A DNA stretch of 36,412 nt. It comes from VXNE01 sp964518405 (GTDB lineage: Bacteria > Pseudomonadota > Gammaproteobacteria > Pseudomonadales > Azotimanducaceae). Under the pieces are notes generated by a model, which worked only from the letters and a program-made list of their open reading frames with translations, was not told the origin of the DNA and did not search any database. Positions 24,107 through 32,691 of this stretch are shown in pieces. The stretch's first letter is position 1. Every line of letters starts with the position of its first letter. A program made the translations under genes and the position numbers. Where the stretch lies: positions 1 through 36,412 of the forward strand of contig CAZFGB010000107.1 in assembly GCA_964518405.1 (NCBI GenBank), written 5' to 3'.

Positions 24107-24763
24107 ATGAAGGCAAATCCCGTTCTTTCTTCGGAAGACCCGCTGTATCCGAGTTCCGACGGTCTGCCGTTGGCTGAGAACGACTGGCAGCTAGCGGCGA
24201 TCCTCGATGCCATCGCCGCGTTGAAACTGCGTTACCGCGATCGATCCGACGTTTACGTGTCGGGGGACCTGCTGATCTACTACGAGAAGGGCAACCCGGG
24301 GAGGTGTGTGGCACCCGATGTCTTCGTCGTCTTCGGAGCGGCGAGGCACAACCGCATGGTGTACAAGCTCTGGGAGGAGCCGAAACCGCCGGACTTCGTT
24401 CTGGAGGTGGCGTCCGAGAACACCTGGAGGAAGGACTTGGGCGAAAAGCGCGCGCTCTACGCGAAACTGGGCGTGCGCGAGTACTGGCTCTTCGATCCCA
24501 GGGACGAGTATTTCGATCCCCCGCTGCAGGGACTCGTTTTGCGGGGCGGGGCCTATCGCGCGTTGCCGGGGGTGCCGGATGACGGCGCTCGGACGATTCG
24601 GAGCGAGGTGCTCGGTCTCGATGTACGCGTTGAGGACGATGTACTGCGTTTTCGCGATCCTGCGACCGGAGAGTATCTACGGAACCTCGCGGAGGAGAAG
24701 GCCGCCCGCCAAGCTGCGGAAGCCCGCATCGCTGAACTGGAAGCGCGTCTGCGCGAACCATAG
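24107..24763 (+). CDS. Uma2 family (DUF820) PD-(D/E)XK nuclease-like protein
   Basis: A 218-residue protein with the Uma2 core: CVAPDVFVVFG with D71, DFVLEVASENTWRKD with E100, then KRALYAKLGVREYWLFDP (114-131). These form a restriction-endonuclease-like active site, but activity has rarely been shown. Residues about 188-218 are a charged coiled coil (NLAEEKAARQAAEARIAELEARL), common in the family. The ATG at 24107 follows AGGGGG. It is probably a single gene; 186 bases separate it from the guanidine operon and no clear terminator is visible there. Biological role unknown. Confidence 0.88.
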   Translation: MKANPVLSSEDPLYPSSDGLPLAENDWQLAAILDAIAALKLRYRDRSDVYVSGDLLIYYEKGNPGRCVAPDVFVVFGAARHNRMVYKLWEEPKPPDFVLEVASENTWRKDLGEKRALYAKLGVREYWLFDPRDEYFDPPLQGLVLRGGAYRALPGVPDDGARTIRSEVLGLDVRVEDDVLRFRDPATGEYLRNLAEEKAARQAAEARIAELEARLREP

Positions 24764-24879
24764 CTGAGATCCAGTGCCGGCGAATCCGGGCAGAACGAAA
24801 GCAAGCTGGTTAGTCAATGGCGTACGCGCTCGAAAAGCGGGATGATGGGGCGCGCTTGAGCGATGCGGACGGAGAAGTG

Positions 24880-25851
24880 ATGTCGGATGGCGAGTGGGCG
24901 TTTCCGGAGACGTTACAGCCTGGTCCCGAGGATGTGAGCTTTGATCTCGACGTTGCCCTGAACGCGGTGGTCACGCTGCGAGCCGATGTCCCGGAGGATG
25001 CGTTCACCGCATCCGCGCTCGGAACGGAACGCGTCGGCAACGGCGTTGTCATCGACGAGGACGGGTTGGTCCTGACCATCGGCTACCTGATCGCGGAAGC
25101 GACCAGCATTTGGCTCACGAGCAACCTGGGCAGGCCCGTCGCCGCGTACGGCCTGGCCTACGATCACATCACCGGGTTCGGGCTGGTGCGCGCGGTGGAG
25201 CCGCTGAAAGCGACGGTTCTGCAGCGCGGCTCCGCCGATTCGTGCCGGCGCGGCGATCAGGTGTTCGTCATCGGCCAGGGCGGACGGGCGCATGCCCTGA
25301 AGGCCGGCGTGACCGACAAGCGGCAATTCGCAGGGTACTGGGAATACCTGCTCGACGAAGCCCTTTTCACCACGCCCGCGCATCCGGAGTGGGGCGGGGC
25401 GGCGTTGGTTGGAGAAGACGGCAAGCTCCTGGGTGTCGGCTCTCTGCTGGTGCAGGAAGTCGTCGGCGGGGAGAACGTGCAAGGCAACATGATCGTGCCG
25501 ATCGACCTCCTGAATCGCACGCTCGACGACTTGTTGTCCACCGGGCGTTCGCCATTGCCGCCGCGTCCGTGGATCGGAATGTTCACTGCGGAAACGGACG
25601 ACCGGCTCGTCGTCAGCGGCCTCGCGCGCGGTGGTCCGGCGGCCGGTGCCGGCGTGCGGCCAGGCGATATGATCCTGGAGGTCGACGGCGAACGCGTGTC
25701 GACCCTGGCGCAGATGCTGTCCGCAATCTGGAACCTCGGCTCGCCGGGGGTGACGGTACCCCTTGCCTTTTCACGTGCGGGCCAGGTGCTGGGCTGCAGG
25801 ATCAAGTCCGCGGACCGCAACGATTTCCTGAAGAAGCCCGTACTGCATTGA
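24880..25851 (+). CDS. Trypsin-fold (S1C/DegP-like) PDZ protein lacking the catalytic triad
   Basis: A 323-residue protein with the layout of a HtrA/DegP protease: a chymotrypsin-like domain (about 25-215), then a PDZ domain (about 228-310) with the loop WIGMFTAETDD and GPAAGAGVRPGDMILEVDGERV. By alignment to HtrA motifs, the His of TNxHV is Y69 in LTIGYLI, the Asp region reads DHITGFGLVRA with Gly in its place, and the Ser of GNSGG is W171 in PEWGGAAL. All three catalytic residues appear lost, while the fold residues remain, so this looks like a pseudoprotease that binds rather than cuts. No signal peptide is seen. The ATG at 24880 has GGAGA nearby; an ATG at 24817 adds 21 poorly supported residues. 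Confidence 0.8.
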   Translation: MSDGEWAFPETLQPGPEDVSFDLDVALNAVVTLRADVPEDAFTASALGTERVGNGVVIDEDGLVLTIGYLIAEATSIWLTSNLGRPVAAYGLAYDHITGFGLVRAVEPLKATVLQRGSADSCRRGDQVFVIGQGGRAHALKAGVTDKRQFAGYWEYLLDEALFTTPAHPEWGGAALVGEDGKLLGVGSLLVQEVVGGENVQGNMIVPIDLLNRTLDDLLSTGRSPLPPRPWIGMFTAETDDRLVVSGLARGGPAAGAGVRPGDMILEVDGERVSTLAQMLSAIWNLGSPGVTVPLAFSRAGQVLGCRIKSADRNDFLKKPVLH

Positions 25852-25880
25852 GTTCGAGCGCGCCGACCGGATAACCCGGA

Positions 25881-27533
25881 TCAGTTGCTGCGCAGTACTC
25901 TTCCGGCGCGCTCGCCCGTCAGTTCGTCGTCCCGGAGGAGGACTTGGCCATTGCACAGCGTCGCCTTGTAGCCGACGGCGCGCTGGATGAAGCGCGGCGC
26001 GCCGAACGGGAAGTCGTGAACGATTTTCGGCATCCGCTCCTCCAACCGGTCCAGATCGAAGACATTTATATCGGCGCGCTTGCCCGCGGCCAGGGTGCCC
26101 CGGTCGTCGAGGCCGAGCACATCGGCGGGCACCGCGGTGATCCGGCGAACGGCCTCCTGCAGGCTGTAGACCCCTGCGTCGCGATGCCAGTGGGAGAGGA
26201 TGAAGGTCGACCAACCGGAGTCGATCATCTGGCTCACGTGCGCGCCGGCGTCCCCCAGCCCCGGCATCACCCAATCCGTCGTGATCAGTCTTTGCACGGC
26301 TTCGAGGTCGGTATTGAAAGCCCGGAGATGGAATAGCGCCTTGCCGTCGGACCGGTCGCTGATCCGCAACCAGGTCTCCGCGGGATGCTCCCCCGCGGCC
26401 TGCGCCACGTGATAAAGGCTCTCGTCCGGCTGGTGGGTGTAGCGCGGTCTTTGCGCGTCGCCCATCCAGAACCAGCGTTTCATCGCCTCCATCACCGGTA
26501 CGCCCTGGGCCTTGACCTCATCGATCAACCGGCGCCGGGTTTCGGGGTGCCGAATCGCCTTCAGGCGCCCATCGAGGTCCTGTTCGCGCAGCGCGTTCCA
26601 CGCTGGCGTGCGGAAAAAGTTGTTGGTCATCAAGCCGCCGACGCCCCCGCCGCTTCTCGGCACGGTGATGGAGGTCACCTTGAGGCCCTCGGCGCGCATG
26701 GCCTTCATCTTCTCGTCCAGGCGTTCGGGGCCGAACTCGGCCGCCGAACTGAATAACGCGCCGCGGGTGACGCGCGCCTCGTCGGCGATGAGCGCTATTT
26801 CCTCTTCGAACTCCTGGAAGCTCGAAACGGTCTGCATGAAACCGCCGTGCGCGCCGACTTCCCTGGCCACCGCCCGCAGTTCATCGCGATGCGCGAATGT
26901 GCCGGGAATCGAACGGCCGTCGGGCAGGCGGTGCTGCGGCAGGCGGTTGGTGGAAAAACCGAGGGCGCCTTCCTTGACCGACTGCCCGGCCAGCGCCGCG
27001 ATCTGCCGGATTTCGTCTTCGGTCGCGGGTTCTTCAACGGCGCGCTCGCCCATCACGTAGAACCGCGTGGCGCAATGGCCGACCAACCCGCAGACATTGA
27101 TCGAGGGACCGAGCGCTTCGAGGGCGTCGAGATAGCCGCCGTAGGACTCCCAGTTCCACGGCAGGCCATGCAGGATGGCGTTCTTGGGGATGTCCTCGAC
27201 CGTCTCCATCATGCCGGCCAGGAACTCCCTGTCGGCCGGTTTGCACGGAGCGAACGTCACGCCGCAGTTGCCGAGGAGGGCCGTCGTGACGCCGTGCCAT
27301 GTAACGGACGTGACCTGCGGGTCCCAACCGATCTGGGCGTCGAGATGCGTATGCAGGTCTACGAAGCCGGGCGACACGACCAGTCCATCGGCCTGGATCT
27401 CCTGCTTGCCCCTGCCGTCGACCTTGCCGATCTCGACGATTTGATCGCCGTCCACGGCGATGTCCGCGTGGAACGGTTCGCGGCCCGTGCCGTCGACTAC
27501 ATTGCCGCCCCGAATGACCAGGTCGTGGCTCAT
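25881..27533 (-). CDS. N-acyl-D-amino-acid deacylase family amidohydrolase
   Basis: A 550-residue amidohydrolase of the D-aminoacylase group. Metal ligands seen are HTHLD (61-65), C90 in LGNCGVTFAP (the cysteine ligand typical of this group) and a late Asp in MPGLGDAGAHVS. The N-terminal and C-terminal beta-sandwich parts (VIRGGNVVDGTGREP at the start, GTLAAGKRADINVFD near the end) are typical. Relatives cleave N-acyl-D-amino acids, but many uncharacterised members act on other amides, so the substrate is uncertain. It is divergent from the RecQ-PRTase gene and convergent with the pseudoprotease gene, and appears to be transcribed alone. Confidence 0.88.
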   Translation of the reverse strand: MSHDLVIRGGNVVDGTGREPFHADIAVDGDQIVEIGKVDGRGKQEIQADGLVVSPGFVDLHTHLDAQIGWDPQVTSVTWHGVTTALLGNCGVTFAPCKPADREFLAGMMETVEDIPKNAILHGLPWNWESYGGYLDALEALGPSINVCGLVGHCATRFYVMGERAVEEPATEDEIRQIAALAGQSVKEGALGFSTNRLPQHRLPDGRSIPGTFAHRDELRAVAREVGAHGGFMQTVSSFQEFEEEIALIADEARVTRGALFSSAAEFGPERLDEKMKAMRAEGLKVTSITVPRSGGGVGGLMTNNFFRTPAWNALREQDLDGRLKAIRHPETRRRLIDEVKAQGVPVMEAMKRWFWMGDAQRPRYTHQPDESLYHVAQAAGEHPAETWLRISDRSDGKALFHLRAFNTDLEAVQRLITTDWVMPGLGDAGAHVSQMIDSGWSTFILSHWHRDAGVYSLQEAVRRITAVPADVLGLDDRGTLAAGKRADINVFDLDRLEERMPKIVHDFPFGAPRFIQRAVGYKATLCNGQVLLRDDELTGERAGRVLRSN

Positions 27534-27704
27534 GGTTTACCCTTCGTTGATTGTCCGTTTGCCGGATGATAGGCAATGCGCTAGCCGGCTACCATCGATG
27601 GCGATTCCGGCTCAAGCGGAAATGGAGCGAGATCTGTTTGTCTGCTTCGCGCGGGCCGGCGAACGCACACCACAAATCGAAACTATTGCTGTCACGGGAA
27701 GCGG

Positions 27705-29807
27705 ATGGACAATCGATCTGAGGCGCTCGCGCTGTTGAGGCGCTCGCTGGCCAACGAGGATGCCGAGTTCCGGGACGGACAATGGGAGGCGATCGACGCC
27801 TTGGTCAGCCGCCGGGAGCGGGTGCTCTTGGTGCAGCGAACCGGCTGGGGGAAGAGCGCCGTCTACTTCGTCGCGACCCGGATGCTTCGCGAAAGGGGTT
27901 TCGGCGCGACATTGATCGTGTCGCCCCTGCTGGCCCTGATGCGCAATCAGGTCTCGGCGGCCGAACGGATGGGAGTGCGGGCGTTGAGCATCAATTCCAC
28001 CAATCGGTCGGAGTGGCCAGCCCTGCGGCGGGCGGCGTTGTCGGACGAGGCGGACGCCCTGCTGATCTCGCCTGAACGTCTCGCGAACGAGAGTTTCATG
28101 GACCAACTGCTGCTGCCGATTTCGGAGCGAATAGGGCTTCTTGTTGTGGACGAGGTCCACTGCATATCGGACTGGGGCCATGATTTCCGACCGGACTATC
28201 GCCGACTTGTCAGCGTGCTCCGGCGAATGCCCGCGAACTTGCCGATAGTAGGCACCACCGCGACGGCCAATGATCGCGTCATCGACGATGTGACGAGCCA
28301 GCTTGGTCGATTAAGGGTCCAGCGAGGGCGGTTGATGCGCGAAAGTCTGCAGCTGCAGACGATCCGTCTGCCGACGCAGGCTGAACGCCTCGCGTGGCTT
28401 GCGGAACATATCGAAGAACTCCCGGGTACGGGCATCATATACACCCTGACGACGCGCGACGCCGAGCAGGTTTCCGCCTGGCTGAACCAGTGCGGAACCC
28501 TTGTTCGACCGTACCACGCCAGCATCTCCGATGAGCGCTACGAAAGTTCGGACGCATATCGTCGACGTTTGGAACTCGCCCTTGATCGGAACGAGGTCAA
28601 GGCGCTGGTAGCGACGATCGCTCTCGGCATGGGCTACGATAAACCGGACCTTGGGTTCGTGGTGCACTACCAGGCGCCGGGCTCGATCATCGCGTACTAC
28701 CAGCAGGTCGGACGGGCGGGTCGTGGCGTCGAACGCGCATTGGGCGTGGTTATGTCGGGAGTCGAAGACGGGCATATCCACGAGTACTTTCGACGCACCG
28801 CGTTCCCCGATGAACGATGGGTAGGGGAGGTTCTGCAGGCGCTCGAGGATAGTGAAGACGGCATGAGCATCCGCGGCCTGGAGCAGTCATTGAACCTTCG
28901 CTACGGACAGATTGATCAGGTCCTCAAGATGTTGTCCGTGGACAATCCTGCTCCGATCATCAGGGAAGGCGGCAGATGGCGGCGAACGGCCGTTCCGTAT
29001 CAGATGGACCTCGAGCGCATCGCCCGGTTGACAGCGCAACGGGAACTGGAATGGCAGGAAGTCCAAACCTACATCGACACGCCGGGATGTCTGATGCGGT
29101 TCCTGGCGGAAGTGCTTGACGATCCCGATCCGAAACCCTGCGGAAGATGCATGTCTTGTCTGGGAAGTCCTGTTGTCGATGATTCGGTTGCCCGTCAGAC
29201 GGTAGCGGCCGCCACCCGTTTTCTTCGCCAGGCAGAGGTACCACTCGAGTGCAATAAGCAGGTCGCAAGGGAGTCGTTTCCGATATACGGCTGGGCGGGG
29301 AATCTCCCTCTCGCGCTTCGTGCGGAACAGGGACGAATACTGTCTCGGTGGGCGGATGCGGGCTGGGGCGAAGTTGTGGCGCGCGACAAGCGCGATGGTT
29401 GTTTTCGAGACGGTCTTGTCCAATCGTCGGCAGAGATGATCAGGGATCGCTGGCGGCCCGACCCCCGGCCCGAATGGGTTACGTGCGTCCCCTCGAATCG
29501 TCATCCGCAGCTGGTACCAGACTTTGCCGGTCGCCTCGCCGAAGCGCTGTCGCTCCCCTATGTGCCGGCAGTCCTAAAGGTGAAAGACAACCCTCCGCAA
29601 AGGGAGCAGCAGAACCGATTCCATCAGTGCAACAATCTCGACGGCGTATTCGCCATTGAAGGTGAAGTCGGAAAAGGTGCGGTCCTCTTGGTCGACGATG
29701 TGGTGGACTCGGGATGGACGCTGACGGTCATCGCGGCGCTGCTCCGGCAAGCGGGCTGCGAAGCGGTCTTGCCATTCGCGCTTGCGACGTCGAGCGTCGG
29801 GGGTTGA
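27705..29807 (+). CDS. RecQ helicase fused to a phosphoribosyltransferase domain
   Basis: A 700-residue protein. The helicase part has a RecQ-type Q motif FRDGQWEAI (22-30), Walker A QRTGWGKS (44-51), DEVH (149-152), TTATAND (184-190) and motif VI YYQQVGRAGR (331-340). A RecQ zinc site follows with C462, C479, C482 and C485, but in place of RecQ's usual HRDC end there is a ComF-like phosphoribosyltransferase domain (about 520-700). Its PRPP motif is VLLVDDVVDSGWTLT (660-674). The ATG at 27705 follows GGGAAG. The next gene, DprA-like, starts one base after the stop, so both are made together. The role is probably DNA-directed defence or recombination; the PRTase substrate is unknown. Confidence 0.9.
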   Translation: MDNRSEALALLRRSLANEDAEFRDGQWEAIDALVSRRERVLLVQRTGWGKSAVYFVATRMLRERGFGATLIVSPLLALMRNQVSAAERMGVRALSINSTNRSEWPALRRAALSDEADALLISPERLANESFMDQLLLPISERIGLLVVDEVHCISDWGHDFRPDYRRLVSVLRRMPANLPIVGTTATANDRVIDDVTSQLGRLRVQRGRLMRESLQLQTIRLPTQAERLAWLAEHIEELPGTGIIYTLTTRDAEQVSAWLNQCGTLVRPYHASISDERYESSDAYRRRLELALDRNEVKALVATIALGMGYDKPDLGFVVHYQAPGSIIAYYQQVGRAGRGVERALGVVMSGVEDGHIHEYFRRTAFPDERWVGEVLQALEDSEDGMSIRGLEQSLNLRYGQIDQVLKMLSVDNPAPIIREGGRWRRTAVPYQMDLERIARLTAQRELEWQEVQTYIDTPGCLMRFLAEVLDDPDPKPCGRCMSCLGSPVVDDSVARQTVAAATRFLRQAEVPLECNKQVARESFPIYGWAGNLPLALRAEQGRILSRWADAGWGEVVARDKRDGCFRDGLVQSSAEMIRDRWRPDPRPEWVTCVPSNRHPQLVPDFAGRLAEALSLPYVPAVLKVKDNPPQREQQNRFHQCNNLDGVFAIEGEVGKGAVLLVDDVVDSGWTLTVIAALLRQAGCEAVLPFALATSSVGG

Positions 29808-29808
29808 A

Positions 29809-30753
29809 GTGAACGTGACCCCGCATGCCGAAGCGATAATGCTGCTTTCCGTTTCGTTCGGCAGATCCGAATCACAAACTGCGAGTCCGCTCTCACCGAC
29901 GGAGTGGGGCAAGTTCGCTGGCTGGCTGAAGGAAGGGGGGCATGCTCCGGGCGACCTGCTGAAGGGTGATCTACCAGACCTGCTTCAGGACTGGAAACAT
30001 CCCAAGGTGACGGTAGAGCGTCTCCAGGCCCTGCTCAACCGGGGAGCGATGCTTGGATTCTTGCTGGAGAAGTGGCAGAGAGCGGGCCTTTGGGTCTTGA
30101 CGCGGTCGGACGATGAGTATCCAAGGCGCCTGAAACAGCTTCTTGGTCGGACGGCTCCGGCGGTCCTGTTTGGCTGCGGCGACAAAAAGCTCCTCAATGC
30201 AAGCGGCATCGCTGTTGTGGGTGCCAGACATGCGGACGACGCAGATGTCCACTTCGCCGAGAGGATTGGCCGCCAAGCTGCTGAATGCGGAAAGTTGATC
30301 GTTTCCGGCGGCGCCGCAGGGGTGGATCAAGGAGCGATGCTCGGTGCCCTCCATGCCCAGGGGACTGCCGTCGGTGTTCTGTCGGAGAACCTTCTTCGGC
30401 ACGCGACATCGGCAAAGTACCGGCGCCACCTCATTTCCGCGGATTTGGCGTTGACGTCGCCGTTCAACCCGGAAGCACGTTTCCATGTGGGCAACGCCAT
30501 GGCGCGCAACAAGTATGTCTATTGCCTGGCGGAAGAAGCGGTCGTTGTCAGTAGTACACGCGACAAGGGCGGAACGTGGAGCGGTGCTGTCGAGAACCTG
30601 AAGAAAGGATGGGTGCCTCTATGGGTCAAGCGAACTCAAGCCCCAGGATCCGGCAATCCCCATCTTGTCGAACTCGGCGGTCGGTGGCTGGAGAACCTCG
30701 GCGATCTTGTCCAAGCCGTATCTGGATCCGGAACCATCGAATCCACCAAGTGA
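29809..30753 (+). CDS. DprA-like (SMF/LOG-fold) protein of the RecQ-PRTase module
   Basis: A 314-residue DprA-family protein. The Rossmann-like core starts at about 130 with SGIAVVGARHADD and carries SGGAAGVDQGAM (166-177), the counterpart of the DprA SGxARGID motif, then TSPFNPEARFHVGNAMARNKYVY (216-238) and the GGTWSGA loop (254-260). The N-terminal helical part (1-90) is unlike the SAM domain of housekeeping DprA. The GTG at 29809 has GGGGG five bases ahead, just inside the stop region of the helicase gene. Housekeeping DprA protects incoming single-stranded DNA and loads RecA. This version, coupled to a helicase-PRTase, is more likely a specialised defence partner. The winged-helix end is displaced into another frame. 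Confidence 0.85.
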   Translation: MNVTPHAEAIMLLSVSFGRSESQTASPLSPTEWGKFAGWLKEGGHAPGDLLKGDLPDLLQDWKHPKVTVERLQALLNRGAMLGFLLEKWQRAGLWVLTRSDDEYPRRLKQLLGRTAPAVLFGCGDKKLLNASGIAVVGARHADDADVHFAERIGRQAAECGKLIVSGGAAGVDQGAMLGALHAQGTAVGVLSENLLRHATSAKYRRHLISADLALTSPFNPEARFHVGNAMARNKYVYCLAEEAVVVSSTRDKGGTWSGAVENLKKGWVPLWVKRTQAPGSGNPHLVELGGRWLENLGDLVQAVSGSGTIESTK

Positions 30754-30952
30754 GGAACTCTACGTCAAGGTTCGGTCGTTGGCAGCTGACCTCTGCGCGG
30801 AACCGAAAAGTGCGGGCGATGTGGCCGCTGCGCTTGGCGTGACCAAACCTACGGCGGATGCCTGGATCAGGCGGATGGTTGAAGAGGGCGACGTGAAGAA
30901 GATTCCACGGCCCGTCCAATACGTGGTTCGGGACAAGGGCCTGTTCCCGTAG
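30665..30952 (+). CDS. Winged-helix domain, frame-displaced C-terminus of the DprA-like protein
   Basis: This frame overlaps the DprA-like gene by 89 bases, and its only start is a TTG. The convincing part begins at about 30735: a Pro/Glu linker, then a winged helix (SLAADLCAEPKSAGDVAAALG onward to IPRPVQYVV). DprA proteins normally end in such a winged helix in the same chain. The linker also reads naturally as the continuation of the upstream protein. A one-base shift around 30700-30740 would join them. The split may be a programmed shift, a mutation or a sequencing error; a free-standing partner is less likely because no good start site is present. Confidence 0.6.
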   Translation: MSNSAVGGWRTSAILSKPYLDPEPSNPPSEELYVKVRSLAADLCAEPKSAGDVAAALGVTKPTADAWIRRMVEEGDVKKIPRPVQYVVRDKGLFP

Positions 30953-31058
30953 CTTCATCGCTCGGTCGCGAGTCTCCCCTCCGACGTAAGCCGGCGTCGG
31001 GAAAGTCCCGCCGGATAGCGGTAGCATCGGTCCGGCAACGGGCGCTACGGGGGTATTG

Positions 31059-32642
31059 ATGGAAGTTCCGCTCCTCATCGACGACTTTTTGCGGCGTCCC
31101 GTGCACCTCTATCCGAACAAGACTGCGGTGGTGGACGGTGATCGGCGCTATACGTATGCGGAACTGCGGGCGCGCGTAAACCGGCTGTCTCACGCGCTCG
31201 CGGGGCTTGGGGTACAACCGGATGACCGCGTTTGCATCCTGAGTCCCAACTCGCACTTCTTTCTCGAGAGTTTCTACGCAACAAGCCAGATCGGCGCGGT
31301 CCTGGTTCCTCTCAACTACCGCCTTGTGGCTGCGGACCACGAATACATCCTGAATCACGCCGGCGTCACGGTGGTACTGGTGGACCACGAGTACATTCGC
31401 GTGGTGGACGACATCCGCGCCAATCTCTCCTCCGTGCGGCATTTCGTGGTTGCGGAGGATCGGGAGGGGGCGGTCCAGGCGCGTCCGGGTTGGCTCGACT
31501 GGGAAACGCTGATTTCGGACCAACCCGATACCGCTCCCCCGACAATTGAACGGAATGAAAACGACCTGGTGTCGATCAATTACACGTCCGGCACCACGGC
31601 GAGGCCCAAGGGCGTGATGATGACGCACCGGAACGTTTACGTGAACGCGTACAGCCTCATGACGCATCTGGACGTCTGTCACCGCGACGTAGAGCTGTGG
31701 ACGCTGCCGATGTTCCATTGCAACGGTTGGGGAGGCGTCTACGCGCTCACTGCGGTGGGCGGCACACACGTGGTCCTGCGGGCCGTCGACGCGGCCGAAA
31801 TCTATCGGCTCATCGAGGAGGAGAAAGTGACGTTCGCATGCATGGCGCCGGCGGTGCTGCGCACCATTCTCGACTATTCCGACAGGGAACGGCACGACAT
31901 CACGACGAGCCCGCGCTTCGTTGTTGCGGGAGCGCCGCCGCCCGCGGCGTTCATCGAGCGGCTCGAGGAAGAACTCGGGTGGGAGTTCATTCAGATCTAC
32001 GGACTGACCGAGACGGCGCCGATACTGACAGTGTCCCGTCCCGATCACGAAACGCGACGGGCCGACTACGCGCGCCGCGCGCGGGCGGGCGTGCCGGCGG
32101 TGGGCGTGGATATCGTGCTGCGTGACGACCAGGGCGGGGCGGTGCCGAAGGACGGCGCGAGCGTGGGCGAGGTCTGCGCCCGTTCCAATGTCGTCTTCAG
32201 GGGTTACTGGGAGCAGCCGGAGGAGACCGCGAAGGCGATTCGGAACGGTTATTTTTGCACCGGAGACCTCGCGGTGTGGGACGCCGGCGGCAACATCCAC
32301 ATCGTCGACCGCAAGAAGGACGTGATCATCTCGGGGGGCGAGAACATCAGTTCGCCCGACATCGAGGATGCGCTGTACCGGCATCCGGCGGTGTTGGAAT
32401 GCGCGGTCATCGGCGTCCCCCACGAGCAGTGGGGCGAGACGCCGAAGGCGCTGATCGTCCTGCGCGAAGGGCATTCCGCGACCGAAGCGGAGATCATCGC
32501 CTTCTGCCGGGAGCAGTTGGCCCACTTCAAGTGCCCGACTTCGGTGGAGTTCCGCGACGAGTTGGCGCGCACCGCAACGGGCAAGCTGCAGAAGTTCAAG
32601 CTGCGCGAGCCCTATTGGGAAGGAGAACGCCGGGTTGGCTAG
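31059..32642 (+). CDS. AMP-forming acyl-CoA synthetase
   Basis: A 527-residue enzyme of the acyl-adenylate superfamily that activates a carboxylic acid with ATP and CoA. The P-loop is YTSGTTARPKG (175-185). The A5 region IYGLTETAP, the A7 TGD of YFCTGDLAVWD, the hinge DRKKDVIISGGENIS and the C-terminal catalytic lysine in TATGKLQKFKLRE are all present. The fold length fits medium- or long-chain fatty acid and aromatic acid ligases; the substrate is not readable. The ATG at 31059 follows ACGGGGG at a good distance. It lies 106 bases after the DprA winged-helix end and converges on the secreted protein gene. Confidence 0.92.
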   Translation: MEVPLLIDDFLRRPVHLYPNKTAVVDGDRRYTYAELRARVNRLSHALAGLGVQPDDRVCILSPNSHFFLESFYATSQIGAVLVPLNYRLVAADHEYILNHAGVTVVLVDHEYIRVVDDIRANLSSVRHFVVAEDREGAVQARPGWLDWETLISDQPDTAPPTIERNENDLVSINYTSGTTARPKGVMMTHRNVYVNAYSLMTHLDVCHRDVELWTLPMFHCNGWGGVYALTAVGGTHVVLRAVDAAEIYRLIEEEKVTFACMAPAVLRTILDYSDRERHDITTSPRFVVAGAPPPAAFIERLEEELGWEFIQIYGLTETAPILTVSRPDHETRRADYARRARAGVPAVGVDIVLRDDQGGAVPKDGASVGEVCARSNVVFRGYWEQPEETAKAIRNGYFCTGDLAVWDAGGNIHIVDRKKDVIISGGENISSPDIEDALYRHPAVLECAVIGVPHEQWGETPKALIVLREGHSATEAEIIAFCREQLAHFKCPTSVEFRDELARTATGKLQKFKLREPYWEGERRVG

Positions 32643-32691
32643 GCGCAGTGTTCAAGTCTGAACCAGCGGGAGGCGGCCGGCCAGATCTAGA

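Noticed and set aside
27623..27738. Short frame just before and overlapping the RecQ-PRTase gene
   Set aside because: No ribosome binding site, no family, and it overlaps the start of a well-supported gene.
30867..32525. Open frame of 552 codons on the minus strand
   Set aside because: Antisense to the acyl-CoA synthetase, which has all adenylation motifs.
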